Below, one piece after another: positions 44,881-56,994 of a stretch of DNA of 64,000 nucleotides. Source of the stretch: Panax quinquefolius (taxonomy: Eukaryota > Streptophyta > Magnoliopsida > Apiales > Araliaceae); the NCBI GenBank assembly GCA_020205615.1, contig CM035171.1, forward strand, positions 122,330,893 through 122,394,892, written 5' to 3'. The first letter of the stretch is position 1. Each line of letters opens with the position of its first letter. The notes under the pieces are model-generated. The model was not told the origin of the DNA and did not search any database. It worked only from the letters and a program-made list of their open reading frames with translations. Both the position numbers and the translations under genes were made by a program.

Positions 44881-45830
44881 ATTTTGTTATATTTGCTCAA
44901 ATACGACTTTGTATTTTATTTTATTATTCCCAGGAGAATTTAATAAATAATCCTGGACTAAAAGATCTTCTATTTGGGCCAAGGTCCAGAGACTCAGAAA
45001 TGTAGCCCATTAATTAGGTGGGCTCAGTCAATATAAAATAGTAAATATTTTCCATCAGCAGCATTATTCGAAAAAAATCTGATTAATTTAAACATATTCA
45101 AGTCTCATGACTAGATAATAAAGTCGATAAAGCGATTAAACTGAAGTAATATATAGTCAAACCATTTGACTTCTCATGACCCATTCCAATATAAATCCAA
45201 TAGAAACAATTAGTCAATCAAATTATAGATAGTAAACGGGTCGGTTTGAAAATAAAAAAATTTACTAATTGTAGAATATTATTCGCACCAATCGTTATTT
45301 CATAATTAAGGGTGTAATACTTTTTGTAGTTGCGATCCTTATATATCGTATTAACAATCGGAATATGGTTGAAAGAAAAAAAAAATTCTATTTTATAGCG
45401 TTTCTTCCTATATCTATGAATTCCATTGAACCCATAAAATAATACATTGGAAGAATCCGTTTATGGGAGAGAGAGAGAGAGAGGTAGATAGGCCTTAATC
45501 AACCATACGAGATATTCATTTAAAAGATATTCATTTAAATATGAACCGAGGACGAACAAATTAGATATCCACGTAGAAATGAAGAACTAATTGTCAGACC
45601 AATGAATAGCAGAAAGGAAGAAATTCCTGGAAAGCGATGGCAAGAGGGAAGAAGAGAACCCGAGGAGAATCAAGCTGGAAATTTAAGATCAAAACTTAAA
45701 TTACAAAATCGTGTTCGTGGAGCTGTACACTGTGTCAAGAATTCAAATCTGGCCGTGGAACAAAAGGATACAACACCAAAATCGGTTACCCGATATGATG
45801 CTCAACAAAATCACGCTTTCGGGCAGGTGT
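44881..45830. other. intergenic region upstream of EMC6
   Basis: This contains the EMC6 upstream region, with no firm element called. It also has a GA microsatellite near 45468-45482 and an open frame at 45602-45832 with no recognised family. The retroelement block starts around 45830. Confidence 0.5.
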
Positions 45831-48800
45831 AAGATATTAAAGCTGAATCGGTAATTTAAAAAATCAAAGATCACCGTGCGAGTATTGTATTTACTTAATG
45901 GTAAAGCCAGACAACGCTATTGATAAATAGAAAAGATGTCCTATCCAAGCTGTACAGATGAATGGATTTTGCTTTTGATGAATTGAGAATTTAACATCAA
46001 TTCGGAATTACCTCGCATACGGCCAACCCGAATTCGATATGGATTTGAGAATAATGATTCAAATCACGATCGTGAATGCTAAGAAGACGTAAGTGAATCG
46101 CATTCCTATAAAGAAAGTCAACCCAGAATTTGCCGCAGCTGCTTATCGAAAACCTAACGGGTTATTACGGTAAAATTAATTGAATGTATAAGGTTCTACC
46201 CACTCTTTATTCTACCTAGCTTGTGTTCAATGTTTAAATTTTGACCAAAAAAAAATTAGACTTTGATTTATCTATTAAAACCGCTGGGAGAAACCTCTTC
46301 ACACTTCCACTGCTTTCTTTTTTAAATCTTGCCTGATTCAAATAAACACTTTCACGCTACTCCGTCGATATTATCTCTTCAAATACTTGCCTTGAGGTAA
46401 TTTTTAAAACGATCGATTAATTACTCATTATTCTTTGTAAGGTTGTTAGCTTTCATATTCCTAACCAACCGTTATATTTAATTAAAGTAACCAAACCCTA
46501 GCTAATCATCAGAATATCGCTTTCATAAGAAGAGCCCAACCTTTCGTTGTCGATTTCTCGTGGAATGCACCGGCTTGACTTTCTGCTATTACATCGTGAA
46601 TGAAGATGGTAAGTTTATAGGTAATTACTGTGAGGGTTATTCAGGTTAAGGACAGTCACTTAAGATCAATTGCACTACTATCCCCGATAAGAAAAGCTTT
46701 GAATGATATTTCTATCATTAATAAATTCTCTTGGACGATTCTGAAGATTTCCAGCCTACCGCAGAGCGTGAAATCGAATTTTTGTATCAATTTCAAGACA
46801 AAAACTCATTTCCTTTAAACCCTCAAATATTTCTTCAATTAAAATGAATGAAATACGTGGTTTATGTTGAAAGTCATAATAAAAGTATTGGAATAATGAA
46901 AAATCATGGGTATGAAGTGCATTAGTAAGTTTTATGGTGAGTTGCGCTGGTTAAGATGAAAACATGAAAGTTTTAGAAATCAAAGAGTTGAAATCGATTT
47001 TGCGAAAAACGAATATGAAATCAATTGACTATATCTCTTATTATTTTGAATTTTGAATGTGGTCAAGTCCTAGAGTTAGACCTGGCGAGTTACCTAACTA
47101 ATACAAGTGGAATTACTGGAAAAGGTGTTGTAGATTTTGTGGGGACTCCATTTTAGGGCAAAGGAGTGCAAAGCTGCAAAATTCCAAAAGTTTTCTGCCA
47201 TGATTTTAGAGAGGCTGTTTCTGCCACTTAAATTATAGAAAATTTCATTTTTCATGAAGGTATATGGTATAAAGCATTCCTGTCCAAAAATGAGCCTATT
47301 CTCGATTTAAACAGCAAAGTTTGCTTAATTATTTCAATATTTAGGTTTTTCCGACAAAAATTCAGCTTATAACCCAGCCTATAACTCATAACCAAGGAAA
47401 TTTAAATGCTGTGTTTCAATGCTAATGCCAGGCCCCTGCCAAGATTTAAATTTTTGGTTAAATTTGGAGGTAGCTAATTCTTAAGGAATTACCTAGAAAT
47501 TGATTTTTAAAAATAAACTAATTTTAAAATTCTGGTAAAAGAGCATTTTCATTACGTACTATATTATGCTAAATTCCTGGGGTAAAAGAAATATTTTTGG
47601 GACTAATTTGTATTTTCTACAAAATAGTTTAGTTACGTAACATACGAAAGTTAAATATGTTATGTGGAAGTGAACAAAGTTGAAAATAGATTTTACATGG
47701 TAATCCTATGTAATATAAGTGCACATTTTGACGGCGGATTCGAGCAATCGTGATGATATTTTAAGAGTATGGCATTTTGGAATGATTAAATGTACATATG
47801 GTAAAGCGAAACAATCGAGATAAATTGTTTATAAATCCTAAGAAGTGATTAAAACATTGTTATAATATTAATGTTAATAGACGCGAGGATTATTATGATC
47901 ATCGATTCTTTTTTATATCATTATCCCTTGCTTATATTATGTTAAAAGTCATCTTGAATAGTGCATTGATAGATTTCGTACGATTAATGTACCACTTGAT
48001 CATTCTTATAATCATAACCAGAAATGAATACACAATTATCTTCGGGCCGTAGCATGGATACAATTTGTGGTCGTGATACTATGGAATACACAATTATCTT
48101 CGCCGTAGTGCATGGATAATTTGTGGTCGGATACTAACGAATATCCTGGCCTCGGGTAGCGTGTGGACGATTCACGACGCTGATTAATTATCGAATGAAT
48201 CAAAGAATGAAATATTAATTCACGGATGTGTTCAAAGTCATCTGCTTTACGCTATGACAGATGGACTGTATGATTGGCGACCGTGGATCGTTTTATAATC
48301 ATAATCAGAATTGAAAACACAATTATCTTTCGCCGTAGTGCATGGATACAATTTGTGGTCGGATACTAATTTAATATCCTCGCCTATGCGGCAGGATGAT
48401 CCGATGATGGATTAATTATCGGTTCTAGTCCTCAAAGAATGAAATATTAATTCATTGACGCGTTTGGAAGTCATCTGCTATTTACGTAGTATGACGGACT
48501 CTGTACGATTACGACTATGATTGTTTTAGAATCATAATCAGAATTGAAAAACACAATTATCTTCAACAGAATGCACGTATCAATCTGTGGTCGTGGATAC
48601 TCAATGAACATCCCTCGGGCCCCGTAGTGCTGTGGGATGATTCAATGACGGATTGAATTATCGAATGAAGTCCCAAAGAATGGTATTAATCTTCACGGAT
48701 GCTGCTCAAAGTCATCCTCGCCGGGTTTACGCAGCATGGGACATGGACCTGCATGATTAACACTGTGGATCGTCTTTGTGAGCAATTACAATCATATTGA

Positions 48801-49040
48801 AACACTAATATCCTTGGCCATGCACGATAATTCGGTATCGTGATACTATTGTCAGCAATTTTTAAAGATTATTGGTTTTATTAAATTGACAATTGTAGCG
48901 TGCGCATTTAATCATACCCATCAAATTTTGCATTTCTAAAGATTAATTTAGAACATTTTTAAAACGATAAAGGTATTCATGAATCTCTCACTTCTTTATC
49001 ACGACGTAATTCTAATTTCGAGGGCGTAAATTCACAAGGA
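45830..49040 (+). mobile_element. non-autonomous retroelement internal region, copy 1
   Basis: This aligns along its length with 49756-53540. Shared landmarks: TTTAAAAAATCAAAGATCACC (45856 and 49782), TTTATTCTACCTAG (46206 and 50208), GTGGTCAAGTCCTAGAGTTA (47060 and 51120) and GAATGAAATATTAATTCA (48207 onwards and 52285 onwards). It ends in a purine tract AAGGAGGGGAGATC (about 49038-49051), which looks like a polypurine tract in front of an LTR. No gag or pol motif was recognised, so it would be a large non-autonomous derivative. The 5' LTR was not found. Confidence 0.6.
48040..48860 (+). repeat. sub-repeats with a GCCGTAGTGCATGGATAAT-type core, copy 1
   Basis: Blocks such as ACACAATTATCTTCGCCGTA, GTGCATGGATAATTTGTGG and GAATATCCTCG recur many times. 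They alternate with GAATGAAATATTAATTCA and CAAAGTCATCTGC. The spacing is irregular, and short indels are frequent. The counterpart in copy 2 is longer (52080-53340). Confidence 0.75.
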
Positions 49041-49755
49041 GGGGAGATCAGGAGACCCCTGCATTTTATTAATAAAGATTTAAATTTCTATCAAATAAAT
49101 CTTTATATTACGCGACCAGAGCAATATTATAAATAGGTAGTATTAATAAATTTCCACAGTACGGCGGTTATATTCGATCGGCTCCAAGACCTTTATTAGT
49201 TATGGAATATTCGTATTAACTACTAATCATCGGTGCACCCCATAATGTAAATTTATCATTTGATCGAGTAGTGTTTCTATAAAAATATTTTATCGAAATA
49301 ATCACGAAGTTTTACCTTGCCATCAAGAATCAATTTTGAGTAAAAGACAAAGAATACGGTGAGCTCTACAAGAGACACTCACAGACGATTATCGATGCCA
49401 TCACCATTGAATTTCCATTATCGCTTATCATCAATACTTAATTATTATAATGATAATCTATCGCTTTCGTTTTATTCAGATTATTAAATAAAAAATGGGT
49501 AAACATCTTTTATATAAAATAGAATATATCATTAAAGTTATTCTATAAATGTAATATATTATATTTTATTGCGACAAGGTCAAGATAAAGGTTTCGCATA
49601 AAGGTTTCGTATAAGATTGCATAAAGTTGTCTTCAGATAAGTAAAATGTTTTTATATAAATGGTAATATATTATATTTTATTTTGAAAAGATTTTTCTTT
49701 AAATACGGGATCAATGATTAAAGTAAAATCAATCTCGACCGCTTCGCGGTAGCGA
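49041..49755 (+). mobile_element. truncated LTR between the two tandem copies
   Basis: It begins GGAGACCCCTGCATTTTATT, then AATAAAGATTTAAATTT, matching the LTR starts at 53541 and (reverse) at 63790. It follows the LTR to about 49740 (AATACGGGATCAATGATTAAAG), equivalent to 54225-54240. It then breaks directly into the start of copy 2. The missing part is the 3' two thirds of the LTR. Confidence 0.7.
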
Positions 49756-52700
49756 AGATATTAAAGTCGGAATCTGAATTTAAAAAATCAAAGATCACCA
49801 AAGTTAAGAAACAACCGAATCGGGCGAGAGTAATAGACGTACGTACGGGTAAAAGTCAAGACAACGCGTTGGAGTTAGTAGGTAGAAAAAGATGTCCCAT
49901 CCAATAAAGCCAAATAGATGAAATGGACTTTGCTTTTCGACAAAGAATTGGAGAATTTTAACATCGAATCTTTAATTACTTCGTATATACGGCCACAACT
50001 AATTCGGACATGGATCTGAGAATAATGATTCAAATCATGGATCGTGGAATGAAGAAGCACTTAAGGTGGAATGTACCCTTATAGTAAAGTCAAAACTTGT
50101 AATTTAAGCGAGAGCGCTTATTTGAGAAAACCGAACGTAAGTTATTACTTTTAAATTAATTATTAAGTAAGTCTATACTTTTATTCAATACAAGTTCTAC
50201 CCACCCTTTATTCTACCTAGTTGTGTCTAAATGTTTAAATTTGACTCAAAAAAAAAATTAGACTTTGATTTATCTATTAAAACTGCGTTGGGAGAAACCT
50301 TCAAGTACTTCCACCGCTTTTTTAAATCTTGTTTTGATTCAAATAAACACTTTCAATGCTACTCCTGCCGATATTATCTCTTTGAAAATACTTGCTTTTG
50401 AGGTAATTCTTTTGAAACGTATTGATTAATTACTATTATTCTTTTCGTAAGGTTGTTAGCTTTCATATTCCTAACCAACCTCGTTATAATCTAATCAAAA
50501 GCAACCAAACCCAAAGTTAATCATAATAATATCGCTCATAAGTAAAGAGTCTTGAACCTTTCGCTGTTGGGACTTCCTTGTGTGGAATGCAATCAAGCCG
50601 GACTTTTCACATGGCATCATCGTGAATGAAGATGGCAAGCTTATAGGTATCATTGTGAGGGCTTATTCCAGGTTATGGGATAGAAGTCACAGCTTGGTAT
50701 CAACGTAACGCATTTATCCAAGTCTTCGATAAGAGTAGTAGCTTTTGAATGATATTTCTATCATTAATAAATTTCTTGACGATTCTTTGAAGATTTCCCT
50801 AGCCTACCTTAGAGAGCGTGAAATCGAATTTTGTATTGATTCTCAAAGATAAAAACCATTACTTAAACCTCAAATATTTCTTCAATTAAAAATGAACGTT
50901 TTACGGGTTTATGTTGAAAGCCATAATAAAAGCATTGGAATAATTAAAATCATGCGTATATGAAGTATTAGGTAAGTTTTATAAAGAGTTATACATAGTA
51001 TGTGAAAGATGAAAGTTTCTTTAGAAATCACAAAGAGTTGAAAATCAGATTTTGCTGAAAAAAACGAATATGAAATTCAATTGACTATATCTCTTATTAT
51101 ATTTTTGAATTTTTGAATGTGGTCAAGTCCTAGAGTTAGACCTATGAGTTACCTAACTAATACAAGTGGAATTACTGGAAAAGGTGTACAGAGATTTTTG
51201 TGGGGACTGATTTTAGCAAAGGAGTGCAAAGCTGCAAAAATCTAAAAGCTTCTGCCATGATTTTAGAGAGGCTGTTTCGCCACTTAAATTATGAGAAAAA
51301 TTCTGGCCTTTTTGGGACACGAAGGTATATGGTATAAAGTATCTCCTGTCCAAAAAATGAGCCTCATTCGACTTAAATGAGTGAGCAAGTTATGACTATT
51401 TCATTATTTAGGTTTTTCCCGATTTGTAACGCTATAACCGGAGTTCTATAACTCCGATAACCAAGTGAAATTTAAACTAGAAGCTCATGCTAATAACACA
51501 TGTAAGGTCCACAAGATTTGGGAATTTTTGGAGTTAAACTTGAGGTAGCTAATTTCTTAAGGAATTAATTAGAAATTGATTTTAAAATAGTAAATGAATT
51601 TTTAAAAATCTTTTAGAAAAATATATTTTCATTATGGGACTATATTATGCTAAATCTGTAAAAGAAATATTTTGGGATTTAATTTGGTATTTTCATGAAA
51701 ATAGTTTAGTTACGCAATATACGCAGCTAAATATGCTATAAGCCAAGAAAACGAAAATAGTGATTTTACGGCTATTAGAATCCTAAGGTAATATAAGTGA
51801 CATATTTTTATTATGTTGATTTGATAATTGGTGATGATATTTTATGAGTATGGTATTTTGAATGATTAAATGCATTATATTTAAGAAAGTGTAAACAATC
51901 GGAGATAAATTGCTTATAAATTTCAGAAGTGATTAAAATATTATAATATTAATGTTATTAGATTATGAGATTATGAAGTGATTGATTGACTTTTATATCA
52001 TTATCCTCATGTTTATATTATGTTAAAAGTCATCTAGCTGTAAAGGCATACATTGGGATTTCGTATGATTACGACTACGATCATTCTCGCAGTAATCATA
52101 ACTGTGAAAATTAATACACAATTATCTTTAATCGTAAGGTATGGATAATTTGTGGTCGTTGATATTTCATGTATCACACATTCTATCGGTAGCGTGAGAT
52201 ACATGGATAATTTTGTCGTGGATACCAACGAATATCCTCGGGCCCTGAAAAGTGGATGATTCGTTAATGCATTAATTATCGAATGAGTCTACAATGAAAT
52301 ATTAATTCATGGATGTTCAAAGTCATCCGCGTTTACGGCATAGATAGACTTGGTATGATTAATACTGGTGGATTGTTCGATAATCATAAATCAGAATTGA
52401 AACACAATTATCTTCTTTACCAGAAGGCGTAGACAATTTACGTCATACATTAACGTATCATCTCTACCAAAGGCACGTTTTAGTACGATTAAATGAACTT
52501 TCATCAAAGAATGAAATATTAATTCGCTGATGCAGCTTCAAAGATCTCAATACGCCAGCCACTTATCGGATTATTAGCCTCAAGAATGTTCTAGATAATT
52601 CGCCGGACGTAGAATTGAAAAACACAATTATCTTTCGGCCGGTATGTATGATTTGTGGTCTGAGGAATGATCAACTATCTTTGGCAGATTATGGATAATT

Positions 52701-53540
52701 TGTGGTCGATAATATCCTCGCCTCAGCCAAGCAGGATGACTCTGTGGTCGAAATAGTCTCACGATGATCTGTTCAAAGTCAACTGTATTTACGCATTAGA
52801 TGGAGTATAATGATAACCGTCAGAATCGAAACACAATTATCTTCCTCGTAGGGTATGACACTGTAAGATACTAATGTGGATGATTCATGTGGATTAATTA
52901 TCGTGGAATGAGTCCCAAGAATGAAATATTAATTCATGGATGCGCTCAAAGTCATCTCCCGCCAGTTTACGTGCATGATGGATATCGACTGCATGATTAA
53001 TGATGGTCGTTTCAGATAATCATAACGTAATCGAAAATCATCACAATTATCTTCAATGAAGGTAAATTAATTCATCGGATACCAATGAATATCCTCGCCC
53101 TAGAAGTATGCGGGATGATTCGATGACGTGGATTAATTACTGAAATGGATGCTGAAAATATTAATTCACTCGTCATTGATTACGTAGCATGATGCACTCG
53201 GGTATGATTAACACTCGTGGACTTTATTGATAATCATAACCGTGATGAAAACACAGGAATCAGACTTGAAATGAGTAATCATAATATCCTCGGCATCCTT
53301 GGCCGTGCAATGGATAATTCGTGGTCGTGGATACTATTAAGTCGCTATTTTAGCATTATTGGTTTTACAATTGTATATCTTTAGCCGTAGCAAAATTTAA
53401 CTGTTAATGAACAGTTTTGCAGACATTTCAAAGATGAATTTAATATTTTAAACGATAAAGGTATTCAAGGTATCCCTCACTTTTATCATACTGGCAGTAT
53501 CGTGATTCTAATTTCGAAGCTAAATTCCATATGGGGAGAT
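49756..53540 (+). mobile_element. non-autonomous retroelement internal region, copy 2
   Basis: This is the second copy of the 45830-49040 segment, head to tail with it. The offset between copies is about 4.0 kb in the first half and grows to about 4.5 kb at the end because the sub-repeat part (52080-53340) is expanded. It ends ATATGGGGAGATC before the LTR at 53541. No recognised coding sequence. Confidence 0.65.
52080..53340 (+). repeat. sub-repeats, copy 2 (expanded)
   Basis: Same unit family as 48040-48860: ACACAATTATCTT, GGATAATTTGTGGTCG, GAATATCCTCG and TTAATTCATGGATG. There are more units and heavy small-scale noise. The expansion accounts for the length difference between the two tandem copies. 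Confidence 0.75.
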
Positions 53541-56057
53541 CAAGGAGACCCCAGATTTTATTAATAAAGATTTAAATTTTGTCAAAATAAATTTTTTATA
53601 TTACGGTGTGAATTTGAGATAATATTACCAAGTGTAAGTAGTATTAATAAATTTTACAAAGTATGCAAGTATTATATTATATTCGATCCGGCCTGGGAAT
53701 ATCTTTGCTTAGCAGGTGGAATATTCGCAGACAACTACCAATCATTGGTGGATCTCATTAAATGCACTATTGTCTGATCGAGAAAGTCAAAAAATATTTT
53801 ATCGGGAAATAATCTCATGAAGTTTTACATCGTGGTTACCGGCTGAACTACTCTGTAGTAAAAGTACAAAGAATAATGCGCGGTCGTATAAGAATATTAC
53901 TTGTGATTGATTATCACGCTATAGGTTCACCTACTGATTCCATTATCACGATTAACAATAATAATTATTATAATGATAATGATCTTTTTGTTTTATTCAG
54001 ATTATTAACGTAATAAAATGTAAATATCTTTTTATATAAAATGTAATACTTTATTAAAGTTTATTCTATAAATGTATTTATATTATTATTTTATTATATA
54101 TATTTCAAGACAACAGACAGCTTGTATAGCGTTATCAGATAAGATTGCATAAAGGTTTGCATATAAGTAAAATGTTTTTATATAAATAGAATATATTATA
54201 TTTTATTTAAAAGATTTTTTAATACGGACCTCACGATTAAAGTAAATCAACTGACCGCTCATGGATTAGCGTTACTACGATTCCATTTTCCTATAAAATG
54301 TAAGCTCATTCTTCATTATTTTCTTACGAATTCATCGAAACCTAGAGAGAAATTACAGAGAGAAGGTTACGATAGAAAATTATAGGAAAGCAATAAGAGT
54401 ATTCTCTGCCACTTCAATTACTTCTATATTCATTTTTTACTTGCAAGGGTATTATTCTTTTCTTCTCAAGAGAACTTCTCGTTATTCCATTCTATTATTA
54501 TTCGTTGAATAACCAGAAAAGTGGCATACCCTATACATAACCTCGATACTGCTGACAATTCTATACTCAGTGAAACTTTATGTTATTCCATCGCTATTAT
54601 TCATTGAATAACCTCATAATGCTGCTTACGATTCTATACTTGGTGAAACTTATGTTATTCCATCGCTTATTATTCGCTTGAATAACTCGTGATAATGCCA
54701 CTACCCTATACTGGTGACATTTTTTCATTATTCCGCTGAACATCCTGCCTCACAGTTTTACACCTGACCGGGTTCCGCTTTTTTTTATTATTCCGCTGAA
54801 CATCCTGTTCTAAGGTTTTACACCCGACCGGGTTCCGCCTTTTATCATTCCGCTGGAATATCCTATCTGTAGTGGTTTTACACCGGATCCGGGTTCCATC
54901 TTTATTATTCTCGGTTGAACATCCCGCTTCTTCTGCGAATTTCACCCTAATTCGTTCTCCTATTATTATTCTCGCTGAATAACCTCGCCTATGCGCAAGC
55001 ACCGCACGACACTGGGTGATTTCTTTCGTTATTCCATTCTTTATTATACCCATTGGTTAAAAACTTTCACTTCTATACTCCATGAAATTAGTAGAATATC
55101 CTCGATATTCAAGGCTTCATCCAAAGATCTTTCATGAAATATTCTTCCCATCATTATTGAATTTTACTTCACTTACAACAAGATTAAGGTCGATAATTGA
55201 CGTTAATAATTCATGGATTAAATAATTCTGAACTTGTTTTATTGAATTACTATGTCATTGTCATCATCCTCAAGTTATATTACGTTATCTTTCGGGTTTA
55301 ATGCCGTAGCATAGATGAACTTAAAGATGATTATGACCAGATCATTCTAGATAATCACGACTTCGATATAAATGATGTGGGACAAAAGTCCCTCGTGGGG
55401 TCAGAATGCGTTGATGGATAATTTTTGTATGACATGCATCAGCGTGGATCTTTGATACCACCATATCGACAATTTGATGAAAATCTCAACTGCCAGACAA
55501 AGGGATGATTAGACGTGGGTGGTTTATTATTGTCGAGTCTCAAAATGATAAAATTGATGAAAACCTTTAAAACCAAAAGATAGTAGATTTTATTCTCTAC
55601 TCGACTTCTTTAATGGATTGCTTATTCCGCCGCAGCTTAAACCTGGTTGTTTATCAGATTTATCGGGCTTAACACTGGCTAAGGCTAATGATAATTTATT
55701 CTCAGACATCTTAGTCATAATATTTTCATCGGGCTAGTCGAGCTTCACCTTCTTTCTTTCACTATTTCTTCGTGAAATGAGAACATACTGGATTTAGCTC
55801 TGGGAACGTAAGTAATGGTCCGTAGAGGATATGATTAGTAGTCCTCACTATTCGGCCAAAATAGTGATAATGGGCTTGTAATGAGGACTCTTTCGAGTTC
55901 AGATAAATATCTAGTAGATAATATTTAGTATTCAAATCACACTTTACGTCGACAGCATACACGATCGTTATATTAGTAAGTCAGTATTGAAATTGCATCA
56001 TGTAAATGGCAGCACTCCAAGATGGGTGATGTATACTAATTTTGGGGGCTGGCCACA
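53541..56057 (+). mobile_element. LTR at the 3' end of the tandem retroelement
   Basis: It starts GGAGACCCCAGATTTTATTAA, the same as the solo LTR on - from 63790 (TGTGAGACCCCAGATTTTAT). It carries the 60-bp repeats (54470-55060), the GTCATAATATTTTCATCGGG block (55711), the TTAGTAGTCCTCACTATT block (55828) and ends near TTTTGGGGGCTGGCCACA at 56057. The end corresponds to GGGGGCGTCACA elsewhere, with extra bases. The length of about 2.5 kb is shorter than the solo LTR (3.1 kb), mainly because of the microsatellites in the latter. Confidence 0.75.
54470..55060 (+). repeat. 60-bp tandem repeats inside the LTR
   Basis: Units start at TTATTCCGCTGAACATCCTG (about 54730 and 54789) with further copies near 54847 and 54908, period 60 bp. 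More diverged units of the type GTTATTCCATCGCTATTATTC precede them from 54480. The solo LTR has the same repeats on - at about 61880-62300. The antisense open frame over this stretch shows the repeat as a peptide (QDVQRNN) and is not a gene. Confidence 0.8.
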
Positions 56058-56994
56058 AACAAACAATGTCAAATAATTGATTATATAATCAAATATGTAA
56101 TTCCATTTACATAAGCTCCAATAAACATTACATACTCACCAACCATAACAAATGGTTACGGATATCCAACAAAAAATCAAAGTAACGTAAAACAAAATTC
56201 AAGGACAAGACAACGATAATCAAACTAATCAAAACTGCACAAATCTTCCCTAAACTCGAGCTTTTGGTCAGTCACATTTCTTCTTCTTCATATCGCTTCA
56301 TTCTCAGAAGAAAAACTTCTACATTACGAACCTGTAAAGTTAAGATAAATACCTGGGATTAGTGAATGAGGAATCACGTGTAGGGATGTAATTTCAGAAA
56401 ATAGAAGTAAAAACAGTTAGAGCATAAACCTCAGCTATAGAAGATATTTCAAGGAATTTATAAAATAATACATCAATGTATACTACAAAACATAAGCAAT
56501 ATGGTTTAAATCCATACTGAAAAAGTAACCAAATCATAAGCTATAATGATACAGAACCAAATCATATTTTAATGGTAACCAACACAAAAAAACATGTAGA
56601 CTAAACCCGCAACGATAAAAGTCAACCAATGTATACCAAACAAATACAAAATACAAGGTAACCAAAATAACATAACCCATGAAAATTTTCTTTTTTGGTT
56701 CACTGAAAAATACTACAAACATGGTTTCAGTACTTAGTCCACAAAATGAGATGTATAGAGGCTGCAAACTCTCACCCAACTGCTGGAACAAGAAATATAC
56801 CATACTTTCTCCTATCCAATTGGACCAATTCTATCATGGATTTCATGCAACCAACCTACTAAAGTAGCTCAGGGAGACCTTTTTACTACTTAGTATGGTT
56901 AACTTTAAAACATCACAAAAATATTATTAGTCGCAAAAACAATCTTCCCGAAACTGTATTAATTCATCTCTAAGAAAACACAAAGGGAAAATAA
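56058..56994. other. interval downstream of the plastid S6 gene
   Basis: This probably includes the 3' UTR of the bS6c gene. A good acceptor on - at 56332 (TTTACAG|G) could pair with the donor at 56999 (GTAG|GTAGGT). That would put the stop codon of the gene (GTAG|GT TCG TAA) in a final exon near 56331. No other gene was recognised. Confidence 0.45.

Noticed and set aside
45280..45480. Possible plastid DNA insertion
   Set aside because: The base composition looked plastid-like, but I could not match it to any plastid gene with confidence.
54706..55053. Antisense open frame of 115 codons with repeated QDVQRNN
   Set aside because: It is the reading of the 60-bp LTR tandem repeat. The peptide repeat follows the DNA period.
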